64,000 bases of DNA from contig NZ_LMMA01000001.1 in assembly GCF_001422725.1 (NCBI RefSeq), forward strand, positions 245,422 through 309,421, given 5' to 3'. The DNA is from Flavobacterium sp. Leaf82. GTDB lineage: Bacteria; Bacteroidota; Bacteroidia; Flavobacteriales; Flavobacteriaceae. This document shows, piece by piece, positions 41,268 to 50,034 of this stretch; the stretch's first letter is position 1, and each line of letters opens with the position of its first letter. The notes under the pieces were generated by a model, which was given only the letters and a program-made list of their open reading frames with translations, was not told the DNA's origin and did no database searches. Position numbers and translations under genes: made by a program.

Positions 41268-44200
41268 ATGAAATTAGCCGAAATATCCATAAAACGTCCG
41301 TCGTTAGTAATTGTATTGTTTACAATTCTGATACTTGGTGGATTGTTCAGCTACAGCCAGTTAGGCTATGAGCTGATCCCGAAATTTGAACAAAACGTTA
41401 TTACAATTTCTACTGTTTATCCTGGAGCTTCTCCAAGTGAGGTAGAAAATACTGTAACCAAGAAAATTGAAGATGCGATTGCATCGCTGGAGAACGTTAA
41501 AAAAATTGACTCAAAATCGTACGAAAGTTTATCTATTGTTTCGATTACTTTGACATCAAATGCAAAAGTCGATTTCTCTCTAAATGATGCACAGCGTAAA
41601 ATAAATGCCATAATTAGTGACTTACCGGACGATGTTAAAACTCCGGCACTGACCAAGTTCTCTTTGAGTGATTTACCAATTATGACTCTTGGTGCCAACG
41701 GTAAAATGGACGAAGCAGAATTTTATGACTTAATTGACAAAAAAATTGCTCCTATTTTATCTCGTGTACAAGGTGTTGCCCAGGTAAATATTATTGGTGG
41801 TTCTGAGCGTGAAATTCAGGTAAATCTTGATGCATTAAAAATGCAGGGTTACGGATTATCTGTTCCTCAGGTACAACAAAATATTTTGACTTCGAACTTA
41901 GATTTCCCAACAGGAAACATCCAGACCCGTAATCAAAAAATATTAATTCGTTTAGCGGGTAAATATAAAAGTGTTGAAGAATTAAGAAACTTAGTAGTTT
42001 CTTCTCAAAACGGAATTCAGGTTCGTTTAAGTGATATTGCCGATGTTCAGGATACTCAAAAAATTGCTGAAAAAATATCACGTGTAGATCAAAAAAGTGC
42101 AATCGTTTTACAAATCGTAAAACAATCTGATGCGAATGCGGTTGCGGTAAGTGAGCAATTATTAAAAACGATTGCTATTCTTGAAAAAGATTATAAAGTA
42201 AACCAGCTAAAATTAGAAGTTGCAAAAGACAGTACCGTTTTTACTCTTGAAGCAGCAGACTCTGTAGTTCACGATTTATTAATTGCAGTAGTTCTGGTAG
42301 CATTAGTAATGTTGTTTTTCTTGCACAGTATTAGAAACTCATTGATTGTAATGGTCTCTATTCCTGCATCGTTAATTGCGACCTTTATTGGTATTTATTT
42401 AATGGGATACACGTTAAACTTAATGAGTTTACTTGGATTATCTCTGGTGGTAGGTATTCTGGTCGATGATGCGATTGTGGTCCTCGAGAATATTTACAGG
42501 CACATGGAGATGGGTAAAAATAAAATCCGTGCTTCTTATGATGGAACTGCAGAAATTGGTGGAACCGTAACTTCGATTACTTTGGTAATTGTGGTAGTGT
42601 TCCTGCCTATTGCAATGAGTTCAGGATTGGTTTCTAATATCATTACGCAATTTTGTGTTACGGTAATTATATCTACTTTATTATCACTTTTAGCTTCATT
42701 TACAATTATTCCTTGGTTATCATCTCGTTATGGTAAATTGGAACATATTGAAGGAAAAAATTTCTTTGGAAGAGTTATCCTTGGTTTCGAAAGTTATTTA
42801 ACTCGTTTTACAAACTGGATTTCTGTATTGTTGACCTGGTGTTTGGATAATTACGGAAAAACTGTTGTCCTTGTATTAATATTGTTCTTTGGATCTATTT
42901 TTGGTCTTGGAGGATTTATTGGAGGAGAGTTTTTCGCATCTTCTGATAGTGGAGAGTTCTTAGTTCAGATCGAAATGCCAAAAGATGCTTCGTTAGAACA
43001 AACGAACTTTATGACGCAAAAAGCAGAAGCTTATTTAAAATCTCAGGAATATGTTCACAGCCAGATTACAACGGTAGGACAAACCAGTGAAGGTTTTGGA
43101 GCATCTCAGGCTACAGCTTACAAGGCAGAGATTGACGTAAAAATGATCGAACAAAAAGATCGTACAGATGATGCCAATGTTTATGCTGCAAAAATCAAAC
43201 GTAAACTTGAAAAAGTATTAGTTGGAGCAAAAGTAAAAACAGTTCCTGTAGGTATCTTAGGTACTGCTGAAGATGCTACATTAGGATTAATCGTAACAGG
43301 TCCATCAACAGAAAGTGCTATGGCATTTGCTAAATTGGCAGAAGCTGAATTGCGTACAATTCCAGGAACAACAGAGATTAAATTAACTGTTGAGGACGGA
43401 AACCCTGAGGTAAACGTTAAAGTAGACCGTGATAAAATGGCGGCTTTAGGATTAACACTTCAAACAGTTGGTTTAACCATGCAAACTGCTTTTAGCGGAA
43501 ACACAGATGGTAAATACAGAGCTGGAGAATACGAATATGATATTAACATTAGATACAATGCATTTGATAGAAAAAGTATTACTGATGTAAGTAATCTGAT
43601 CTTTATTAATGCTGCAGGACAACAAATTAAGTTATCTCAATTTGCTGATATTACAGAAGGTTCAGGACCTAGCCAGTTAGAGCGTAGAGACAAATCAGCT
43701 TCTGTAACTGTAAAAGGACAAAACGTTGGGGTTCCTTCAGGGACAATTGTAACACAATGGCAGGCTAAATTAGACAAGCTTAAAAAGCCAGCCGGAGTAA
43801 ATTATATCTGGGGTGGAGATCAGGAGAACCAATCTGAAGGATTTGGTACTTTAGGAATCGCTTTATTAGCTGCAATTATTTTGGTTTACCTTGTAATGGT
43901 GAGTTTGTACGACAGTTTCGTTCACCCGTTTGTAGTATTATTTGCTATCCCATTATCATTTATTGGTGCTTTATTAGCATTAGCATTAACAAATAATTCA
44001 TTAAATATCTTTACCATTTTAGGTATCATCATGTTGATTGGTCTGGTGTGTAAGAATGCGATCATGCTGGTCGATTATACCAACCAAAGACGTGCTGCAG
44101 GAGAATCAATCAGAACAGCATTAATTCAGGCGAATCACGCACGTTTACGTCCGATCCTGATGACAACAATTGCGATGGTATTTGGTATGTTCCCAATTGC

Positions 44201-44438
44201 ATTAGCATCCGGAGCAGGAGCTGAATGGAAAAACGGATTGGCTTGGGTAATTATTGGAGGATTAATATCTTCATTATTCCTAACACTTATCGTAGTTCCT
44301 GTAATCTACCAAATTATGGAAGGTATTATCAGAAGATTATCTAAAGGTGAGAAAATCGATTACGAAGCTGAAATGGTTGCTGATTATGAGCACACTGAAT
44401 TAAGCGAAGACGGTTTTAACCCTAAACATACCCATTAA
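41268..44438 (+). CDS. RND-family efflux pump, inner-membrane subunit
   Basis: Proton-driven transporter of the AcrB/HAE-1 type, 1056 residues, 12 membrane helices and two large periplasmic loops (about 35-330 and 555-870). The proton-relay Asp pair is visible in VVGILVDDAIVVLENIYRHM (about 395-414). The second-half helix reads GIIMLIGLVCKNAIMLVDYT with the conserved Lys (about 925-944). N-terminus MKLAEISIKRPSLVIVLFTI is canonical. It is the last gene of the TetR-controlled operon; a hairpin follows at 44458-44498. Drug or metabolite specificity cannot be read from the sequence. Confidence 0.96.
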   Translation: MKLAEISIKRPSLVIVLFTILILGGLFSYSQLGYELIPKFEQNVITISTVYPGASPSEVENTVTKKIEDAIASLENVKKIDSKSYESLSIVSITLTSNAKVDFSLNDAQRKINAIISDLPDDVKTPALTKFSLSDLPIMTLGANGKMDEAEFYDLIDKKIAPILSRVQGVAQVNIIGGSEREIQVNLDALKMQGYGLSVPQVQQNILTSNLDFPTGNIQTRNQKILIRLAGKYKSVEELRNLVVSSQNGIQVRLSDIADVQDTQKIAEKISRVDQKSAIVLQIVKQSDANAVAVSEQLLKTIAILEKDYKVNQLKLEVAKDSTVFTLEAADSVVHDLLIAVVLVALVMLFFLHSIRNSLIVMVSIPASLIATFIGIYLMGYTLNLMSLLGLSLVVGILVDDAIVVLENIYRHMEMGKNKIRASYDGTAEIGGTVTSITLVIVVVFLPIAMSSGLVSNIITQFCVTVIISTLLSLLASFTIIPWLSSRYGKLEHIEGKNFFGRVILGFESYLTRFTNWISVLLTWCLDNYGKTVVLVLILFFGSIFGLGGFIGGEFFASSDSGEFLVQIEMPKDASLEQTNFMTQKAEAYLKSQEYVHSQITTVGQTSEGFGASQATAYKAEIDVKMIEQKDRTDDANVYAAKIKRKLEKVLVGAKVKTVPVGILGTAEDATLGLIVTGPSTESAMAFAKLAEAELRTIPGTTEIKLTVEDGNPEVNVKVDRDKMAALGLTLQTVGLTMQTAFSGNTDGKYRAGEYEYDINIRYNAFDRKSITDVSNLIFINAAGQQIKLSQFADITEGSGPSQLERRDKSASVTVKGQNVGVPSGTIVTQWQAKLDKLKKPAGVNYIWGGDQENQSEGFGTLGIALLAAIILVYLVMVSLYDSFVHPFVVLFAIPLSFIGALLALALTNNSLNIFTILGIIMLIGLVCKNAIMLVDYTNQRRAAGESIRTALIQANHARLRPILMTTIAMVFGMFPIALASGAGAEWKNGLAWVIIGGLISSLFLTLIVVPVIYQIMEGIIRRLSKGEKIDYEAEMVADYEHTELSEDGFNPKHTH

Positions 44439-44457
44439 TTGATTTAATTTTAGAATG

Positions 44458-44498
44458 AAAAATCCCAAATTCCTTAACTGGAGTTTGGGATTTTTTTT
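44458..44498 (+). terminator. hairpin terminator of the RND operon
   Basis: AAAAATCCCAAA pairs with TTTGGGATTTTT, with a second short pairing TTCC/GGA inside, then eight T. About 20 bp after the pump stop. Confidence 0.8.
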
Positions 44499-44622
44499 GA
44501 ATGCTATTAGCGATATTTTCAAGATTACTTAACAGATTATTGATTCTATACAAATTGATAAAGAAGCTCTAATTGTTTTACAAGGACTAAATATTAAAGG
44601 CTAATAAGAGTTTTATAAAAAC

Positions 44623-44660
44623 AAAGAAGCCCAAACTCCATAAGGAGTTTGGGCTTCTTT
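44623..44660 (-). terminator. 17-bp hairpin terminator of the SprB-repeat gene
   Basis: AAAGAAGCCCAAACTCC (44623-44639), tetraloop ATAA, perfect complement 44644-44660. On the minus strand it lies 41 bp after the adhesin stop; it could stop transcription from both sides. Confidence 0.8.
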
Positions 44661-44700
44661 TTGATTCTTCCTGAAGAAGGATTGGAGTTTTAGTACTCCG

Positions 44701-47700
44701 TTATTTCTTCACAATCTTAATTGTTTTTGTCTTTCCTTCAGATTTTACTTTTAAGAAATAAAAGCCAGAAGAAACATTCGATAAATCAATTTCAGAATGA
44801 GTATTATTTACTTTTTGGTTTAAGATAGATTTTCCAGAAACAGATATTATTTCGATCTCATCAATAACAGCAACATTATCGATCGTTAAAGTATGGTGTA
44901 CCGGATTAGGATAAAATCTAAAATTAGGTAACGCAATATCCGGAGTAGAAAGAGATCCATTTAATTTTGCTGTAACAGCTAAACGGTCAATACTTTCAAT
45001 TCCGTTTATGGTTTGAGAGGCATAATATTTAGTTCCATCAACTAAAACTGTTGTTAATGGCAAAGTAGCTTCGGTAAATTTAGTTGTATTTCCTGATAAA
45101 GGATTCTGATTGCTGTACCATTTAATATTTTGACCATCAATAACCAAATCTCCTAAAGTTTGACCAGGTTTAAATTCTATAGTTATTACATCTTTACCCT
45201 CTATCAAAGGACTTGGAGGATTTAAAGTTGTAGCAACAACTACCATACATCCATTTTGATCTCTTACAAATACATTGTAAATCCCGTAGTTTACAACTGT
45301 AAAAATGTTACTGGATTGAAAAATGATTCCGTCTAATGAATATTGATAATTACCAGTTCCGCCAACAGCAGTAACAATTATAGTCTTATTATCTGCGGTT
45401 AAAGTAGCAAATATAGGTTCTGGCTCAGTTAATATTATGTTTACAGTTGCAATACAGCCATTAGTATCTTTAGCTTCTACAGTATAAACGCCAGGAGAAA
45501 GGTTCGTGAAAATGTTAGTATTTTGAAAAACACTTCCGTTTATCGAATAAATATATGGTTCTTGACCACCTACAGCAATAGCCGTTATTATTCCGTTTGA
45601 AATACAAGATGCGTTAGAAACAACTGTTGCATTAAGAAACAATGGATCTATAGGTCTTACTACTATAACAGAAGAGTAGATATCATTTTGCGCATCACGA
45701 ACCGTTATTATGTAATTGCCGGGTTGTGTAACGACAAAAGTATTTGAAAGATTATATGTTACACCATTATCTATCGAATATTGATAAGGGGCAGTTCCAC
45801 CTGTTGCGTTTATAGTAATAATTCCCATTGGATTAACACAACTTGGCTGACTAACAGTAGCAGTTGCAAAAAGCGTTTCTAATGATGGTGCTGTAATCGT
45901 TACTAATGTAGATGCTGATGTACATCCTTTTGCATCTGTTACAATTACACCGTAAGTTCCGGGTGCAAGATTGCTAAAAGTATTAGACGTCTGGGAAGGA
46001 ATTATAACAGCATTATTACCATTTAAAAGCGAATAGGTGTAAGGAGCAGTTCCTCCAGTTGCGGCAGCAGTTATACTTCCGTCATTACTATTGTAAGTTG
46101 TAGTATTAGTAATCGTCCAGATTGTACTTACAGGTACGCTAGGATATGCTACTATAACATATATTGTTGCAATACAGCCGTTGCTGTCTTTTGCAAATAC
46201 AGTATAACCTCCGGGTGATAAATCACTTGTACTTGCTGGAGAATAACTATTTCCTCCATTAAAAGAATAAGTATAAGGAGCTTGCCCGCCAATTGCATTA
46301 ATAGATACAGAACTTTTACCTCCACAAATTGTGGCTTCGGTAATAGTTGAAGTTAATGTCAATAATGATGGCGATTCTACAACAAAAGTTGAGTTGAAAA
46401 CGCATCCATTAGCATCCTTAACGCTAACATTATGTGTTCCGGGTGCTGCTCCAAAATACATGTTATCGGTTTGATAATTATTTAAACTATTAACCGCGTA
46501 TAGATATGGAGGCTTACCGCCAGTTGCTGTAATAGTTATCGTTGAATTATAATTTACTGAACAATCTACAATCTTAGTACTCGCAACTGTTGCTGTTAAA
46601 GGAACAGGTTGTTCAAGAATTATACTATTTGTAATTACAGTACAATTAAGAACATCTTTTACACGAACAAAATAACTCCCTGCTCCCAAATTTGTAAAAA
46701 TAGGACTAGTGGTATAAGTTACACCATTATCTAACGAATATTGATATGGAGTTTTCCCTCCGGAAGCAGTAACATTTATAGTAGCATTACTTAAACAATC
46801 TATACTTTTACTTAAAACAAGATTAGTTGATAAAGGAACATATGGAACTATAGTAGCTGTAAGACTTATTACAACATTTTGGCTGTCTTTAACAGTTATA
46901 ATGTAATTTCCCAGAGACAGATTAGAAAATGTATTCGAAGCAGTATAGTTTACACCATTATCTATCGAATATACATAAGAACCAGAACCTCCTGTTGCAA
47001 GAACAGTAATTTCAGCTTTGGGATTATTACAAGTTATAGGAGTTATATTAACGGTAGCCAATAATGCAGGTAGATCAGGATTATTAGCAACTGTGATGTT
47101 CGTTTTATAGTAAATACATCCGTTTGCGTCTTTAACCTGAATACCATATGATCCGGCTTTTAGACCTGTAAAAATATTCGAAGCCTGAAAATGACCACTT
47201 GGCAACCCACTATTATCTGTAATTGCATAACTATAAGGAGAAATTCCACCTGTAGTACTAACAGTTATTACGCCGTCATTACTGCTGGAAGTTGTAGAAT
47301 TAGTAACAACTTCTGATAATAAAAGAATAGAAGGCTGTAATAGTAATACATCATTAGTAATGGTACAGTTTGCGGCATCTTTTACAGTCACAACATAGTG
47401 ACCTGCAGATAAATTACTAAAAGTATTTGATGTAATATGTCCGTTTCCTATAGAGTATGTGTATGGGGCTATCCCGCCAATTACTGTGGTTTCTATACTG
47501 CCGTCATTGTTTCCAAAACAAGTAACATTTTTATAAGATGTTGTAATAGCCATATTAACATATGGGTTTACAGTAATATTTACTTGGGTTTCACTGCCTG
47601 AGACATCTTTTACGGTTACAAAATAAGTGCCTGCGGTTAAACCATTGAAAATATTACTGGACTGATACGCTCCACCATTTAGCGAATAAGAATAGGGAGA

Positions 47701-49434
47701 TTTTCCACCTGTAGCATTTATAACGATAGACGCATTACTCATACAGTCTATTCCTTTAGTTATTATAACATTAACAACTGGTTTTGGATCCTCAATAGTA
47801 AAAGGAAAATCAAAAGACTGACAGCCTTTTGAATCTTTAACTCTCATAAAATGGACTCCGGAAGATAAATTGGTAAACACATTCATCGATTGAGAAATAG
47901 CATCTACAGAATATTGGTAAGGAGTAGTTCCTCCTTGCGCATTAATTGTTAAAGTGCGACCATCAATAACAAAAACAGGATTGATAGGAGTTGGCTGTGC
48001 AACTATATGTTCGAATACAGTTATACAACCAATCGCATCTTTTACTTTAATTTGATAAGCTCCGGGACTAAAGTTATTATAAGTATTGTTCAGGGAGTAT
48101 ATACTATTATTGATAGCATATTGATATGGAGCTTCTCCTCCTGTAGCATTAATAGTTAGCGTAGTTTTATCTTGTGCACAAAGTAATTCTGTATGTAAAG
48201 CTGTGGCAGATAATTGCAGATCCTGTTTTATTGTGGCAGTTATTGCAGGAGAAATACACTCACTACTGTCTTTTACCAATACCATATAGTTTCCGGCAGG
48301 CAAATCAGAAAAAGTACTGCTTGAAGTATACGTTTTTCCGCCATCAATGGAATAATAAAGAGGGATTTGACCTCCATTTGCAACAATATTTATACCTCCA
48401 TTATTTGTGCAGCTTGAGGCATTTACAGTTGTTACAGTAGCTGTCACAGGAACAAATGGAAGTAATTCTATCGAAAGATTATTAATGATCGTATTCTTGC
48501 TATCTTTTATAGCTATTGGATAAATTCCAGCACTTAAATTGTCAAAAGTATCACTTGTTTGAAATGATTGCCCTCCATTTATGGAATATAAATAAGGAGG
48601 TTCCCCGCCATAACCAATTGTTCTAAGAGCTGCGCTTCCCCAACAAGTCACATTTTTAAGGATCATTCCTCCGGAACCTAAAGGAAAATCAGCATCTCCA
48701 ACCGCAATTGTAGTAAAAACACTGCAGCCTTTAGCGTCTCTTACTGATATAGGTTGGGTACCAACAGGTAAATTAGAAAAAACATTACTGGATTGATACA
48801 CGATACCATCTAAAGAATACTGATACGGTTCTGTGCCGCCTTCAGCAATAATAGTTGTGTTTTGATTTACTGTACTTGCAGTTGCAGTTAAACGAGGAGG
48901 TGCTGTTATAGTATGGTTTATTGAAACTCTACAAACTCCCATACCATCCATTACATCTATTTTGTAAGTTCCGGCAATTAAAAATTTAAAATAATTATTA
49001 CTGGTATACGGACCCCCGTTTAATGAATATTCATACGAGCCAATTCCTCCGGAAGCATTTACAGTAAGTGTAGCAGTTTCTTCACTGCATATTATTGGTG
49101 TATGAGAAGCTGTTACAGTTATAGGTGGTAACGCAGTCAGACTAAAATAATTCGTTATAATATTCCCGTTATTATTAACCCTTCCATAAATATTTGTTAC
49201 ACCCGGTGCGCCAATATATTGAGTAGGATTTACAATTACATTTGTGTTATTTGTTGCATCATCCAGACTTAAAAAATAACTTACAGTTGTTTCGGCAGGA
49301 TTCAAATTACCAATAAAATCTTTGTTTAAAATTGTTAGATTTAAAGGCTCGTCGGCACAAGTTGTAATAAAGGTAACCTGAGCATAGAAAATATTGGTAA
49401 ACAAAAAAAAGAAAAAAAGTAGAGTTCTTTTCAT
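44701..49434 (-). CDS. SprB-repeat cell-surface adhesin with type IX sorting domain
   Basis: Secreted protein of 1577 residues. The frame opens at 49464; the ATG at 49434 places a signal peptide first (MKRTLLFFFFLFTNIFYAQ). After a short N-terminal part, about 17 repeats of 70-85 residues run from about 105 to 1400. Each follows the plan T-x-T-x-x-C...I-x-A-T-G-G-x-x-P-Y-x-Y-S-I-(D/N)-G...S-N-x-F-x-N-L-x-x-G-x-Y-x-V-x-V-K-D-x-x-G-C. A link domain near 1400-1490 precedes a type A sorting domain (FRFYPNPVHHTLTI ... GFYFLKVKSEGKTKTIKIVKK-like end). Homologous repeats in SprB act as gliding adhesins; that role here is inference. No partner gliding genes are adjacent. Confidence 0.92.
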   Translation of the reverse strand: MKRTLLFFFFLFTNIFYAQVTFITTCADEPLNLTILNKDFIGNLNPAETTVSYFLSLDDATNNTNVIVNPTQYIGAPGVTNIYGRVNNNGNIITNYFSLTALPPITVTASHTPIICSEETATLTVNASGGIGSYEYSLNGGPYTSNNYFKFLIAGTYKIDVMDGMGVCRVSINHTITAPPRLTATASTVNQNTTIIAEGGTEPYQYSLDGIVYQSSNVFSNLPVGTQPISVRDAKGCSVFTTIAVGDADFPLGSGGMILKNVTCWGSAALRTIGYGGEPPYLYSINGGQSFQTSDTFDNLSAGIYPIAIKDSKNTIINNLSIELLPFVPVTATVTTVNASSCTNNGGINIVANGGQIPLYYSIDGGKTYTSSSTFSDLPAGNYMVLVKDSSECISPAITATIKQDLQLSATALHTELLCAQDKTTLTINATGGEAPYQYAINNSIYSLNNTYNNFSPGAYQIKVKDAIGCITVFEHIVAQPTPINPVFVIDGRTLTINAQGGTTPYQYSVDAISQSMNVFTNLSSGVHFMRVKDSKGCQSFDFPFTIEDPKPVVNVIITKGIDCMSNASIVINATGGKSPYSYSLNGGAYQSSNIFNGLTAGTYFVTVKDVSGSETQVNITVNPYVNMAITTSYKNVTCFGNNDGSIETTVIGGIAPYTYSIGNGHITSNTFSNLSAGHYVVTVKDAANCTITNDVLLLQPSILLLSEVVTNSTTSSSNDGVITVSTTGGISPYSYAITDNSGLPSGHFQASNIFTGLKAGSYGIQVKDANGCIYYKTNITVANNPDLPALLATVNITPITCNNPKAEITVLATGGSGSYVYSIDNGVNYTASNTFSNLSLGNYIITVKDSQNVVISLTATIVPYVPLSTNLVLSKSIDCLSNATINVTASGGKTPYQYSLDNGVTYTTSPIFTNLGAGSYFVRVKDVLNCTVITNSIILEQPVPLTATVASTKIVDCSVNYNSTITITATGGKPPYLYAVNSLNNYQTDNMYFGAAPGTHNVSVKDANGCVFNSTFVVESPSLLTLTSTITEATICGGKSSVSINAIGGQAPYTYSFNGGNSYSPASTSDLSPGGYTVFAKDSNGCIATIYVIVAYPSVPVSTIWTITNTTTYNSNDGSITAAATGGTAPYTYSLLNGNNAVIIPSQTSNTFSNLAPGTYGVIVTDAKGCTSASTLVTITAPSLETLFATATVSQPSCVNPMGIITINATGGTAPYQYSIDNGVTYNLSNTFVVTQPGNYIITVRDAQNDIYSSVIVVRPIDPLFLNATVVSNASCISNGIITAIAVGGQEPYIYSINGSVFQNTNIFTNLSPGVYTVEAKDTNGCIATVNIILTEPEPIFATLTADNKTIIVTAVGGTGNYQYSLDGIIFQSSNIFTVVNYGIYNVFVRDQNGCMVVVATTLNPPSPLIEGKDVITIEFKPGQTLGDLVIDGQNIKWYSNQNPLSGNTTKFTEATLPLTTVLVDGTKYYASQTINGIESIDRLAVTAKLNGSLSTPDIALPNFRFYPNPVHHTLTIDNVAVIDEIEIISVSGKSILNQKVNNTHSEIDLSNVSSGFYFLKVKSEGKTKTIKIVKK

Positions 49435-49596
49435 ACGTATAGGTTTGTTAAAATGTTTTAACAAATATATACAAAAAACCTAATTTTAGATTAAATATAA
49501 AGTTATGATTTATAAAGAATTAAAATTAGATTTATCTTAATTTACTTATAGTAATTTTTAGATCATCAGTATTTATAAATTCTTTATTATAACAAT

Positions 49597-50034
49597 CTAT
49601 TTCAAATACAAATAATGATTGTAGTAATCTATAATCGCCTTACCTTCAAGTAGAACATCAGCTCCAATAATACCGTGAACAGGTTTTGCTTTATACGCTT
49701 CAAGAGCTTCATTTACATGTGAAAGATCAAAAATCACCAAACTAAAATCCAAATTTTTCCAGCTTCCTAATTGTAAGAAATTATTAGAAGAAATCTGTGT
49801 TTTCATACCACTTCCTCCTGCACCTGAAGCTTTAGTCTTCGATTTTTTTGCATTCAATTCAAAACGTTCAATACTTTCAAAACCCATACAAGAATTAGAT
49901 GCACCCGTATCTAAAATAAAATTTCCTGAAACACCATTAATTTTGGCTTTTATTAAAAGATGTTGGGTTCTGGTAACTTTGAATTTTATTTTTTTGTATT
50001 TCTCTTTTTTGAGAACCTCGTGAAGATTTTCCAT
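49597..50034 (-). CDS. retropepsin-like aspartic protease
   Basis: A 145-residue single-domain clan AA protein. The catalytic motif is FILDTGASNSCMGF (about 39-52), a flap-like Gly-rich segment is SKTKASGAGGSGMKTQ (about 65-80), and the second hydrophobic-Gly motif is HGIIGADVLLEGKAIIDY (about 119-136). Only one DTG is present, so it should work as a homodimer. No signal peptide is visible, pointing to the cytoplasm. Its first 49 bp overlap the end of the CHAT-domain gene in another frame, so translation of the two is coupled. A substrate is not known. Confidence 0.85.
   Translation of the reverse strand: MENLHEVLKKEKYKKIKFKVTRTQHLLIKAKINGVSGNFILDTGASNSCMGFESIERFELNAKKSKTKASGAGGSGMKTQISSNNFLQLGSWKNLDFSLVIFDLSHVNEALEAYKAKPVHGIIGADVLLEGKAIIDYYNHYLYLK

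Noticed and set aside
44701..49434. The regularly spaced DNA similarities in this region could suggest a CRISPR-like or tandem repeat array.
   Set aside because: They are codon-level echoes of about 17 divergent SprB protein repeats of 210-255 bp in one intact frame; there are no short identical direct repeats with unique spacers.
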